Part shown: positions 35,906-43,983 of the stretch, piece after piece
Layout of the letters: every line of letters starts with the position of its first letter
How positions within the stretch are numbered: position 1 is the stretch's first letter
Source of the DNA: an uncultured Bacteroidales bacterium
Lineage (GTDB): Bacteria; Bacteroidota; Bacteroidia; Bacteroidales; UBA3824
Length of the DNA stretch: 62,451 nt
Direction of reading: 5' to 3'
Assembly (NCBI GenBank): GCA_905234655.1
Contig: CAJOJG010000012.1
Span: forward strand, 1-62,451
Translations under genes and position numbers: made by a program
The notes under the pieces: generated by a model
What the model saw: the letters and a program-made list of their open reading frames with translations, nothing else
What the model was told of the DNA's origin: nothing
Databases searched by the model: none

Positions 35906-36126
35906 AAAAGCCAAGGCTCGCACTAAATTTGCATTAAGAAGGCATGCGCCAAACTATCACGTTCACGGGGAGCCTCGCATGAACCCCATTCTAATCACAT
36001 AGTCCTGCAACACGCCTGAAAGCGCGAGCATCAGTATATTAATGTGATTAGAAAAGGGCGACGCGAGCCACCCATGAACATTTTGCTCTTATTCTGAAAT
36101 TCCCATCAAGAGTTTGCGAGGCTTTT
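35906..36126 (+). ncRNA. Candidate structured RNA with 6S-RNA-like long hairpin
   Basis: Nested complementary arms span about 220 bases. Closing stem: AAAAGC (35906-35911) with GCTTTT (36121-36126), and CTCGCA (35917-35922) with TGCGAG (36115-36120). Middle stem: GTTCACGGG (35961-35969) with CCCATGAAC (36071-36079), one mismatch. Inner stem: TTCTAATCACAT (35989-36000) with ATGTGATTAGAA (36042-36053), perfect. Between closing and middle stems lies a large bubble whose 3' side has its own short hairpin (CTCTT … AAGAG, 36086-36112). This layout is that of 6S RNA. No good promoter was found on either strand, so strand and identity are uncertain. No protein is encoded here. Confidence 0.4.
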
Positions 36127-36390
36127 GATTTGAACGTGAATAATAGTCAATGCTTTGTATGTTAATTATTTATGTTATTTCGTCATATAATAATCGTCGG
36201 TTCTTATTTTGGCGGCAAATGTACAAAAGTTAGCGTTATAATTTTGGATTTTTTAACATTGTTTAACTTTTGCCCGCGAAACCGCATCCAGCTACGCTGT
36301 ATCGGCGTTTTTTTCGTCATAATTATATATGAAAATCTATCAAATATAGTATAAAATATTATGTATTTAATAAATTAATTACAGAAAAAT

Positions 36391-36421
36391 TTGCAAAAAT
36401 CACAAAATGTTTGTATCTTTG
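36391..36421 (+). promoter_or_regulatory. Promoter of the RNA upstream of mraZ
   Basis: TTG (36391-36393), 20 bases, TATCTTTG (36414-36421): a perfect Bacteroidetes promoter with the same spacing as at 9.6, 24.9 and 61.3 kb. The first coding gene downstream is mraZ, 426 bases away, with a terminator in between. Confidence 0.75.
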
Positions 36422-36427
36422 TATTGT

Positions 36428-36717
36428 TAAAAGTTTTTACAGAAAACTTTTAAAGACGAACTTTGAATGGTTAGATAAATAATAGATAGATGCAACAGAA
36501 GGCAGGGGAGTCTGCCGGTTGCGACACCGGTGTTTATAAACTTCATCGGTCAGGTTTTTGGAAATGCGGCATCAGTGCCGGAAGATTGGCCCGCCGCATT
36601 TTCCAGTTTTTATCAACCAAAAATTTTTTCATCGAAATTCCTTTCTTAATTATATGTGTTTCCCAAGGTTCCGGTGAGGTTCCGGCGATAAGCCCGAACC
36701 CCGGACCTTATTTTTTT
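36428..36717 (+). ncRNA. Candidate small RNA or leader between a strong promoter and a terminator
   Basis: The stretch starts about 7 bases after a perfect -7 element and ends in an intrinsic terminator; no coding gene is plausible in it. It can form a 5' hairpin TTAAAAGTTTT/AAAACTTTTAA (36427-36453), a stem GGCAG/CTGCC (36501-36516), and CCGGT/ACCGG (36515-36530). The third competes with CCGGTG/CATCGG (36527-36549), so two folds exclude each other, as in switching leaders. A longer stem GGAAATGCGGC with GCCGCATTTTCC (36560-36604) and the terminator follow. I could not match it to tmRNA, RNase P RNA, SRP RNA, or a known riboswitch class. Confidence 0.45.
36665..36717 (+). terminator. Intrinsic terminator before mraZ
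   Basis: AAGGT-T-CCGG (36665-36674) pairs with CCGGACCTT (36701-36709), extended inwards by GGTT/AACC, and is followed by ATTTTTTT. It separates the upstream RNA from the mraZ promoter. Confidence 0.7.
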
Positions 36718-36771
36718 GCCCTTTTATAAGATGTTGATAATCAAAATGTAAAAAAATATTTGAAAAAAATG

Positions 36772-36796
36772 TGTCAAAAAGTGGGAGAAAGTGGTA
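36772..36796 (+). promoter_or_regulatory. Probable MraZ operator (10-bp spaced TGGGN-type repeats)
   Basis: TGGGA (36782-36786) and TGGTA (36792-36796) are separated by 5 bases, and a weaker TGTCA (36772-36776) continues the 10-base period upstream. MraZ is known to bind TGGGN repeats with 5-base spacers before its own gene. The last repeat sits where the -33 element of the mraZ promoter should be, which fits autorepression. Confidence 0.55.
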
Positions 36797-36817
36797 GCAA
36801 ATCCAAAAAAAAGTTAG

Positions 36818-36825
36818 TACTTTTG
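36818..36825 (+). promoter_or_regulatory. -7 element of the mraZ/dcw promoter
   Basis: TACTTTTG matches TAnnTTTG and is 22 bases before the mraZ ATG. At the -33 position there is TAG, part of the last MraZ-type repeat, rather than TTG, so the promoter core may be weak or controlled. Confidence 0.55.
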
Positions 36826-36847
36826 GCACAAATTAAAATGGGTAGTT

Positions 36848-37303
36848 ATGTGCAATTTTACTGGAGATTTTCAATCAAAACTTGACACAAAGGGACGTTT
36901 CCTTTTCCCGTCGGCCTTCGTTGAGCAGATGGGCGAGGGGGCCGTGCGTACTTTTGTGGTCAAGCGTGACATCTTCGAAAAATGCCTTACTATCTATACC
37001 ATGGAGAGCTGGCAGGAGAGGGTGGCGGTCGTCAAGTCACGGCTCAATCCGTTCAACAGACAGCACAATATTTTTCTCCGTGAGTTTTTCAAGGACACCG
37101 CCGAGGTGTCGCTTGACGCTAACAACAGGTTCCTGCTCCCCAAACGCCTTTTGGCCGACCTTGAGTTTAAGGACGATATTTGTGTCCTTGGGCTTGACGA
37201 CAAGATAGAGGTGTGGGATGCGGAAGTGTTCAAGGCCAACCGCCCGAGCGCGGACGACTTTGCACAGATGGCACAGGATTTTTTGGGCGGTTTCAGTGTT
37301 TAA
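36848..37303 (+). CDS. mraZ: Division/cell-wall cluster transcriptional repressor MraZ
   Basis: 151 residues, the normal length. Two swapped-hairpin AbrB-like halves carry the repeated motif: LDTKGRFLFP (about 12-21) and LDANNRFLLPKRL (about 83-95). MraZ forms rings and binds short G-rich direct repeats in its own promoter, repressing the dcw cluster; such repeats are seen at 36772-36796. It is the first gene of the cluster and is followed by rsmH after 21 bases. The reading frame before the ATG is not coding. Confidence 0.95.
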   Translation: MCNFTGDFQSKLDTKGRFLFPSAFVEQMGEGAVRTFVVKRDIFEKCLTIYTMESWQERVAVVKSRLNPFNRQHNIFLREFFKDTAEVSLDANNRFLLPKRLLADLEFKDDICVLGLDDKIEVWDAEVFKANRPSADDFAQMAQDFLGGFSV

Positions 37304-37324
37304 CCTTTTTATCGACCTGGAAAG

Positions 37325-38245
37325 ATGGACGTTTTTTACCATAAGCCGGTGATGCTCGACGAATGTATCGAAGCGTTGCACATAAAGCCTTCAGGCGTAT
37401 ATGCCGACGTTACTTTTGGCGGCGGCGGCCATTCCCGTGCCATTTTGGAGCGTTTGGACGGCGATGGGAGGTTGTACGTGTTTGACCAGGACGCCGATGC
37501 CATGGACAATGTTCCTGACGACAGCAGAATCCATTTTTTCAGGGGGAACTTCAGGTATTTTGCCCAATTCCTGCGGCTTGCTGGCTGTCCGAAGGTGGAC
37601 GGCGTGATAGCTGACCTCGGTGTGTCGAGCCATCATTTTGACGATGCACAGAGGGGGTTTTCGTTCAGGTTCGACGTGCCGTTGGACATGAGGATGAACC
37701 AAAGCGCGGCGTTCTCCGCCCGTGAGCTTGTCAATACTTACAGCGCGGAACATTTGAGCCGTGTGCTGAAGGACTACGGCGAGATAAAGAACGCATGGAA
37801 ACTTGCTCAAAATATCGTCAGCTACCGGACTCAAAAGCCCATAGTGACAGTGAGCGATTTGATTACAGCCGCTGGCAGTTGTGTCCCGAAGTTCAATGAC
37901 AACAAGTATTTGGCGACTGTGTTCCAGGCATTGAGGATAGAGGTCAACGGTGAAATCGAAGTCCTGCATGACTTTCTCAAAGCGACCACGGGCGCGATAA
38001 AGAGCGGCGGACGGCTTGTCATAATGACCTACCATTCGCTTGAGGACCGCCCGGTGAAAAATTTCATCAAGGCCGGTAATTTTGACGGAAGGGAACGTAA
38101 AGACCCATACGGGAATGTCATCGCCCCGTTCATTGCCCTAAACCGGAAAGTCATCACGCCTTCCGACGAGGAACTGGAAGAAAATCCACGGTCGCGCAGC
38201 GCAAAACTCAGGGTGGGGGAGCGGACGATATACAATTATGACTGA
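37325..38245 (+). CDS. rsmH: 16S rRNA (cytosine(1402)-N4)-methyltransferase
   Basis: 306 residues. 'HKPVMLDECIEAL' at the start and the SAM-binding loop VTFGGGGHSRAIL (29-41) are typical for RsmH (MraW). 'VDGVIADLGVSSHHFDDAQRGFSFR' holds the second conserved motif, and 'MTYHSLEDRPVKNFIK' lies near the C-terminus. The enzyme methylates N4 of C1402 in the ribosomal P site. In nearly all bacteria it is the second gene of the dcw cluster, as here. ftsL follows after 41 bases. Confidence 0.96.
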   Translation: MDVFYHKPVMLDECIEALHIKPSGVYADVTFGGGGHSRAILERLDGDGRLYVFDQDADAMDNVPDDSRIHFFRGNFRYFAQFLRLAGCPKVDGVIADLGVSSHHFDDAQRGFSFRFDVPLDMRMNQSAAFSARELVNTYSAEHLSRVLKDYGEIKNAWKLAQNIVSYRTQKPIVTVSDLITAAGSCVPKFNDNKYLATVFQALRIEVNGEIEVLHDFLKATTGAIKSGGRLVIMTYHSLEDRPVKNFIKAGNFDGRERKDPYGNVIAPFIALNRKVITPSDEELEENPRSRSAKLRVGERTIYNYD

Positions 38246-38286
38246 TATGCACGCTAAACAACCATAAATTTTATTACACTGAGATT

Positions 38287-39033
38287 ATGACATACAAGGG
38301 AAAATACATGAATGACGATATAGACGTATTGGACAACGAAGAAGAAGAAAGCCTCAACCCTGACTATGACCGTGTGTCTGGCAGCGGGATGATGCCTTCG
38401 TTGGACGATTTGTTCGGGCGCGAGATTAATTCTGACCATCTCGGCTCGGACAATCCATTCGGCGGCGTTATCGGCGACCCGGCATTTGCGGACTCTCCGT
38501 TCGTCGGTGGCGAGTCGCCGTTTGGAGGTGCTGCCGGATATGATGGGGCTGAAAATGAAACAGAAACTGAGGACGAGGAGGAAGAAACTGGCGACGAGGA
38601 AGATACCGAGGAGGAGGCTCGTGTCGCGTTCAGCCTGAAGGCCTTGGTAGACGGCAGTTTTTTGAGGAGCAAGCTTGCGCACTCCGACACAACGTTCATT
38701 TTTGTCCTGATTTGCATACCTGTTTTGTTTGTCATGAACAGGAACAATGCCGTTTCTCTTATCCACGACGAATTAAAACTTTCCAATGAGGTTCTCGAGC
38801 TTAGGGCCGAGTCGATTACCATTGCGGCAAAATTGATGAGTATCAGTAAGTTGACCGAAGTCGCAAGACTTGTCCAGGAGCGTAAGTTGGGCATAAATGA
38901 GGTTCATGTCCCGCCGATGGAGTTTGTCATCGACAAGTTTTATCGTGCGGATTCGCTTCTTAGGGACATGCCGTCCGTCGAGGATCGTGCGGCGATGTAT
39001 TACAACGAGAACGATGTTAACCCTGAAAGATAG
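38287..39033 (+). CDS. ftsL: FtsL-like divisome protein with long acidic N-terminal extension
   Basis: 248 residues, about twice the usual FtsL. Residues 1-115 are disordered and strongly acidic, with a run of some 25 residues at 85-112 made almost only of E, D and T, and glycine/proline/phenylalanine motifs before it (NPFGG, SPFVGGESPFGG). The membrane helix is at about 135-152 (TTFIFVLICIPVLFVM). The periplasmic part has 'LIHDELKLSNEVLELRAESITIAAKLMSISKLTEVARLVQERKLGI', the leucine-zipper-like FtsL signature. A further 40 residues follow. Position between rsmH and ftsI supports the identity. FtsL works with FtsB and FtsQ to activate FtsWI. A later Met (MNDD, residue 8) is an alternative start. 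Confidence 0.8.
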   Translation: MTYKGKYMNDDIDVLDNEEEESLNPDYDRVSGSGMMPSLDDLFGREINSDHLGSDNPFGGVIGDPAFADSPFVGGESPFGGAAGYDGAENETETEDEEEETGDEEDTEEEARVAFSLKALVDGSFLRSKLAHSDTTFIFVLICIPVLFVMNRNNAVSLIHDELKLSNEVLELRAESITIAAKLMSISKLTEVARLVQERKLGINEVHVPPMEFVIDKFYRADSLLRDMPSVEDRAAMYYNENDVNPER

Positions 39034-39037
39034 GAGG
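39032..39037 (+). promoter_or_regulatory. Shine-Dalgarno sequence of ftsI
   Basis: AGGAGG lies 5 bases before the ATG and overlaps the ftsL stop codon. Such a strong Shine-Dalgarno is rare in Bacteroidetes. Confidence 0.6.
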
Positions 39038-39042
39038 ACACG

Positions 39043-41178
39043 ATGGCAGCGGACAAGGTGCAAAATAGTTTAGTGATTATGTCGCGGCTTATTTTTGTCG
39101 TGACGGTGTTGGTCATGGTAGTGATTGTGTTAGGTCGTGTCATTGTCCTCAAAGTCTCGGATCAGGAGGAGTACAGAAAGAATGCGTCTTCCATAATTGA
39201 CGAGAAGGTGGAGGGCGTCAGGGGCGACATCATTTCTGCCGATGGACGTATACTCGCCACTTCGATGCCTAAGTATGAGTTGTATTGGGATTTTTCAGTG
39301 TCGTACCTCAAGAAAAATTCTTTTTTTGAAAAAAATATAGATTCACTGGCAAAGTGCATGAGCAAGTTGTTCGGTGACAGTTCGGCAGAGTCGTATGCAC
39401 GGACTTACAGGGCGATGTACAAGGCTGAAAAACAATATTATTTGGTCAGGAAAGACGTCACGCGCGCCCAGTTGCGCCAGTTGCGCCATTTTCCGATTTT
39501 TGACAAGGGGCGTTATAAGAGCGGACTTATCACCAAGAATCCGACAAAAAGGACTATGCCACATGGCGAGTTGGCGCGCAGGACTATCGGTTTCATGAAT
39601 ATTAATGGCGCACAGGCGGGACTTGAGGAGTCTTACAATGCCAAACTCTCCGGCACTCAGGGCGTACAGCGCAAGATTAAGATTGGTTCGGGCGAGTTTA
39701 TTCCCATAGATTATGTCGGGAACGTGGAGCCGAGGGATGGTTGTGACATTGTGACGACGATCGATGTGGGCATCCAGGACATCGCCGACCAAAGCCTTAA
39801 GAGGATGTTGCAGAGGTGCAACGCGCAGGTCGCGACGGCAGTGGTCATGGAAGTCAAGACCGGCAAGATTCGCGCGATGGTCAATTATGCCTACGACACG
39901 ACGGCCAAGGTATATCGTGAGACACAGAATTTTGCCGTGGAAGGCAGAGTGCCGCCCGGTTCGACGTATAAACTCGCCTCTATGATTGCCATCTTGGAGG
40001 AGACCGACATGGACATTGACGATGTGATTCAAGTGCCGAAAGAGTACCTACTCCCAGGCGGCAGGACGATAAGCGACGACCATGGCGACGAGGAGCCGCC
40101 GGACCATTATACGGTAAGGGAGATTATGGAAAAGTCGTCTAATATCGGTGTCGCGACGCTTGTCAGGAAGGCGTACCCGACTTTAGAGGCTGAAAAACAG
40201 TTCACTTCAAGGCTTGCAAAGATGAATCTCGACAGGCTGACGGGCATCGACCTCCAGGACGAGGCTTCGCCGATATTCAGGTATGCCGGCGATGCCAACT
40301 GGGCGCCGAAAAGCTCGTTGGAGATGGTGTCGATTGGATATGAAACGGAATATGCTCCGTTACAGATACTTACATTGTACAATGCGGTTGCTAACAATGG
40401 CACGATGGTGCGTCCGAGGCTGCTGGAGGCTGTCAAGTTCCATGGCGAAGTCATCGAGAGGGCGCAGACTGTGGTCATTAACTCGTCGATATGCAACCAG
40501 CAGACACTCAGCAAGGTGCAGGAGATGTTGCGCGGCGTTGTGGATAGTGGCACTGCGTCCAACATCAGGAACAATAACCTTCCCATGGCTGGCAAGACCG
40601 GCACTGCCCAACTTATCGTGAAAGGCATGAAAAGCGGCCACAGCGCGTCATTCGCGGGATATTTCCCGGCGGATAATCCTAAATACTCGTGCATCGTGGT
40701 CATAAAGTCGCCAAAGAACTATTCTGTGTATGGACGTTCATTGGCAGCCCCAGTGTTCAGGGACATTGCTGAAAAACTTTTCGCAATGGATCGCGACCTA
40801 CATTCAGACATTGACTTTAACTTGGCGTCTTTGCCGGACAGAAAGCAGTTGCCGGATTCGAAGGACGGCTCGTGGGAGGTGCTTGACAGGCTGTTTTCGG
40901 ATTTTAACATTCCGGTCGGCAATGCTGAAAAGGCGCAGAGCCACTATGTGTCCACTGTCAATCAAAACGGCGTGGTCATGCTCGATGTCGTGCCGACATT
41001 AAAAGCCGTCGTGCCAAATGTCGTCGGCATGGGGCTGCGTGACGCGATGTTCCTCCTTAGGCAGAAAAAACTCGTTGTAACTGTCGTCGGGCGCGGCGTG
41101 GTGAAAAAACAGTCGCTGCCTGCCGAGACAGAGATAAAAGGCGGGGAAAAGATTACTATCGAACTCGCCAATAATTGA
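39043..41178 (+). CDS. ftsI: Division-specific transpeptidase FtsI (PBP3) with PASTA domain
   Basis: 711 residues. One N-terminal membrane helix (about 10-34). 'EGVRGDIISADGRILATS' (57-74) opens the dimerisation domain. The transpeptidase has S307-x-x-K310 (PGSTYK), S365-S366-N367 (KSSN) and K518-T-G (GKTGTAQ). A single PASTA-like domain ends the protein ('VVPNVVGMGLRDAMFLLRQKKLVVTVVGRG', about 655-690). It cross-links septal peptidoglycan with FtsW as the glycosyltransferase. The stop codon lies 20 bases before the murE ATG. PASTA domains on FtsI are usual in Bacteroidetes. A strong Shine-Dalgarno precedes it. Confidence 0.96.
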   Translation: MAADKVQNSLVIMSRLIFVVTVLVMVVIVLGRVIVLKVSDQEEYRKNASSIIDEKVEGVRGDIISADGRILATSMPKYELYWDFSVSYLKKNSFFEKNIDSLAKCMSKLFGDSSAESYARTYRAMYKAEKQYYLVRKDVTRAQLRQLRHFPIFDKGRYKSGLITKNPTKRTMPHGELARRTIGFMNINGAQAGLEESYNAKLSGTQGVQRKIKIGSGEFIPIDYVGNVEPRDGCDIVTTIDVGIQDIADQSLKRMLQRCNAQVATAVVMEVKTGKIRAMVNYAYDTTAKVYRETQNFAVEGRVPPGSTYKLASMIAILEETDMDIDDVIQVPKEYLLPGGRTISDDHGDEEPPDHYTVREIMEKSSNIGVATLVRKAYPTLEAEKQFTSRLAKMNLDRLTGIDLQDEASPIFRYAGDANWAPKSSLEMVSIGYETEYAPLQILTLYNAVANNGTMVRPRLLEAVKFHGEVIERAQTVVINSSICNQQTLSKVQEMLRGVVDSGTASNIRNNNLPMAGKTGTAQLIVKGMKSGHSASFAGYFPADNPKYSCIVVIKSPKNYSVYGRSLAAPVFRDIAEKLFAMDRDLHSDIDFNLASLPDRKQLPDSKDGSWEVLDRLFSDFNIPVGNAEKAQSHYVSTVNQNGVVMLDVVPTLKAVVPNVVGMGLRDAMFLLRQKKLVVTVVGRGVVKKQSLPAETEIKGGEKITIELANN

Positions 41179-41198
41179 TTACAAAAAACTGTGCAAAA

Positions 41199-42659
41199 AT
41201 GAAACTTTCAGAAATACTTGACAGGATTACCGTCTTGGAGTGCGTCGGCGACATCAATACTGAAATCGCCACGATAGCCTCCGACTCGCGCAGGGCGACA
41301 GCCGGGACGCTTTTCGTCGCCGTTAAAGGCACGAAGGTGGACGGCCACGGCTATATACCGGCAGTCATGTCGTCCGGCGCGTCGGCTGTCGTGTGTGAAA
41401 AAATGCCGGAGAACATTGCGGAAGGCATTACGGTCGTCCGCGTAGAGGACACTGCTGACGCGCTCGGCAAAATCGCCTCGGCATATTATGGCTATCCGTC
41501 TGAGAATCTTGTCCTTGCTGGTGTGACTGGCACTAATGGCAAGACCACGACCGCCACTCTGTTGTACAAACTGTTCAGGGGGCTTGGCTATAAGGCGGGG
41601 TTGTTGTCCACGGTCGTCAATTGTGTCGATGACCGTCAGGAGCCAGCACAACAGACAACGCCCGACCCGATAACGATAAACAGGCTGCTCGCCGAAATGG
41701 TCGAGGCAGGTTGTGGATATTGTTTCATGGAAGTATCGTCACATTCCATTGTCCAAAAGCGAATCTCCGGCTTGAAGTTCAAGCTTGGGATATTCTCTAA
41801 CATCACTCTCGACCATCTTGACTACCACAAGACGTTCCAGGAGTACATCAGGGCGAAAAAACTGTTCTTCGACAACCTGACGGCGGGTTCATTCGCGCTT
41901 ACGAACTCCGACGACCGTAATGGCAAGGTCATGGTTCAGAACACAAGAGCCACCGTCAAGACTTACGGTCTGTCGGGCTTCAACGATTTTGACGCGAGCA
42001 TACTTGAATGTGGATTTGAGGGCATGTTGCTCAATATCTGCGGAAAGGAGATGTGGACGCTCTTGCCGGGCCGTTTCAATGCCTACAATGTCCTCGCCGT
42101 GTACAGTTCGGCGGTCCTGCTCGGTCAAAAGCCCGAGGAAATCATGCAGGTCTTGAGCGGACTTACGCCCGTGGCGGGCAGGTTTGACATTGTAAATCTT
42201 GCCGGAAAGACAGCCATCGTCGACTATGCGCACACGCCCGACGCGCTCGAGAATGTCATCGAGGCAATCAACAAAATCCGCCGTGACATGGCTCCGTCGA
42301 CTTTGATAACGGTATGTGGCTGTGGCGGCGACCGTGACAGGAGCAAGCGTCCGCTCATGGCGCAGATTGCTGTTAAACTGTCTGACAAAGTGATACTTAC
42401 CTCCGACAATCCCCGGACTGAAAACCCCGAGTCGATACTTGACGAGATGGTCGCCGGTCTTAAGCCCGAAGACATGGCGAATGTCCTTAGAATCAGCGAC
42501 AGGAAGATGGCGATACAGACGGCTTGCATGGTTGCGCAGAAAGGCGACATAATCCTCATTGCGGGAAAGGGGCATGAGAATTACCAGGATGTCATGGGTG
42601 TCAAGCACCATTTTGACGACAAGGAGATTGTCACGGCGGTATTGAGCCAGCAGGCTTGA
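41199..42659 (+). CDS. murE: UDP-MurNAc-L-Ala-D-Glu:meso-diaminopimelate ligase
   Basis: The ATG at 41199 gives 486 residues; a non-ATG frame extension overlaps ftsI. P-loop GVTGTNGKTTTATLL near 108-122. The DNPR motif near 400 (SDNPRTENPES) is the specificity loop of MurE enzymes that add meso-diaminopimelate, so the peptide probably has meso-DAP, as in other Gram-negative bacteria. 'MEVSSHSIVQKRI' and 'VDYAHTPDALENV' are further signatures. It adds the third amino acid of the stem peptide in the cytoplasm. murF, needed for the next step, is not in this window; mraY follows after 53 bases. Confidence 0.96.
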   Translation: MKLSEILDRITVLECVGDINTEIATIASDSRRATAGTLFVAVKGTKVDGHGYIPAVMSSGASAVVCEKMPENIAEGITVVRVEDTADALGKIASAYYGYPSENLVLAGVTGTNGKTTTATLLYKLFRGLGYKAGLLSTVVNCVDDRQEPAQQTTPDPITINRLLAEMVEAGCGYCFMEVSSHSIVQKRISGLKFKLGIFSNITLDHLDYHKTFQEYIRAKKLFFDNLTAGSFALTNSDDRNGKVMVQNTRATVKTYGLSGFNDFDASILECGFEGMLLNICGKEMWTLLPGRFNAYNVLAVYSSAVLLGQKPEEIMQVLSGLTPVAGRFDIVNLAGKTAIVDYAHTPDALENVIEAINKIRRDMAPSTLITVCGCGGDRDRSKRPLMAQIAVKLSDKVILTSDNPRTENPESILDEMVAGLKPEDMANVLRISDRKMAIQTACMVAQKGDIILIAGKGHENYQDVMGVKHHFDDKEIVTAVLSQQA

Positions 42660-42712
42660 CGATAGAGTGATTATTTATTAAAAAACACCATAATAATTAT
42701 TGATAGAGGGAA

Positions 42713-43957
42713 ATGTTATATTATTTGTTCCGATTTTTGGAAAGGATTGATGTGCCGGGAGCGAGATTGTTCGGTTATATCTCGTTCCGCTCGGCAATGG
42801 CGGTGATTATCTCGCTGCTTGTCACTATGATTTTCGGCAAGAGACTCATAGCCATGCTCCGTCGTCGTCAGATTGGCGAGAGCGTGCGCGACTTGTATTT
42901 GGATGGTCAAAACCAAAAAGCCGGAACTCCGACCATGGGCGGTGTCATCATCATTGCGTCGATCCTTATCCCGGTTCTCCTACTCTGCGAACTCTTCAAT
43001 ATTTATGTCATTCTCCTCATTTTCACGACATTATGGCTCGGCACGATTGGCTTTGCCGATGATTATATAAAGGTATTCAGGAAGAACAAGGACGGACTTA
43101 GCAGCCGCAGCAAGCTCATCGGTCAAATCATCCTCGGCATTGTAATCGGCGTTGCTGTCTACACGAGCGACAATATCGTGATACGTGAGAATGTGAAGGT
43201 CAACGAGACCGTCGTCGAGGAGATGCTTGAGGGCGACAGCGGCGCGCCGGTGGCTACCAAGGGTTCGGATGTCAAGTCGTTGAAGACCACTGTGCCGTTC
43301 CTGAAGGACAACGAGTTTGACTATGCGCGGCTTGTGTGGTTCTTGGACATGGAAAAGTACGGCTGGGTCGCGGGGCTGATTTTCATCGTCATGGTGACAT
43401 TCGTCGTGACGGCGGTCTCCAATGGCGCAAATATCACGGACGGACTTGACGGACTTGCCGCTGGTACGTCGGCAGTGTCGGCGACGACGTTACTTGTATT
43501 TGCATACGTGTCGGGTAATGTGGTCTTCTCGCAGTACCTCAACATAATGTACATACCTGGCATCGGCGAGCTTGTGGTGTTCACGTCGGCATTCATCGGC
43601 GCGACATTGGGATTCCTGTGGTACAACTCGTATCCCGCGCAGATTTTCATGGGCGACACCGGCAGCCTTACCATCGGCGGCATAATTGCCGTGCTGGCGA
43701 TATTGGTAAGGAAGGAGTTGCTCGTGCCGATTTTCTGTGGCATTTTCCTCGTGGAAAACCTCAGCGTGATATTGCAAGTGTGGTATTTCAAGCACACGCT
43801 TAAAAAATACGGACAGGGCATGCACTTGTTCTACATGGCGCCGCTCCACCACCATTTCCAAAAGAAAGGTATGCCGGAGGCGAAGATTGTGACGCGGTTT
43901 ATGATAATCGCAGTGCTTTTGGCGGTCGTGTCGGTGCTGACATTGAAGATAAGGTAA
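42713..43957 (+). CDS. mraY: Phospho-N-acetylmuramoyl-pentapeptide-transferase
   Basis: 414 residues with ten membrane helices. Signatures: '[13 protein letters not shown]' (about 64-76), '[23 protein letters not shown]' near 112-134, '[15 protein letters not shown]' near 240-254 and '[15 protein letters not shown]' near 313-327. The '[16 protein letters not shown]' loop is near the end. Between helices 4 and 5 there is a stretch of about 55 residues (near 155-210) that is a known Bacteroidetes-type insertion. It transfers the phospho-MurNAc-pentapeptide to undecaprenyl phosphate, making lipid I at the inner membrane. Confidence 0.97.
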   Translation: MLYYLFRFLERIDVPGARLFGYISFRSAMAVIISLLVTMIFGKRLIAMLRRRQIGESVRDLYLDGQNQKAGTPTMGGVIIIASILIPVLLLCELFNIYVILLIFTTLWLGTIGFADDYIKVFRKNKDGLSSRSKLIGQIILGIVIGVAVYTSDNIVIRENVKVNETVVEEMLEGDSGAPVATKGSDVKSLKTTVPFLKDNEFDYARLVWFLDMEKYGWVAGLIFIVMVTFVVTAVSNGANITDGLDGLAAGTSAVSATTLLVFAYVSGNVVFSQYLNIMYIPGIGELVVFTSAFIGATLGFLWYNSYPAQIFMGDTGSLTIGGIIAVLAILVRKELLVPIFCGIFLVENLSVILQVWYFKHTLKKYGQGMHLFYMAPLHHHFQKKGMPEAKIVTRFMIIAVLLAVVSVLTLKIR

Positions 43958-43983
43958 GTTAACGAAATAATGTTTTGAACGAA

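Noticed and set aside
36490..36729. 79-codon open frame upstream of mraZ
   Set aside because: Composition (C, G, S, R) is not like the neighbours, it crosses the terminator hairpin, and the same bases form paired RNA stems.
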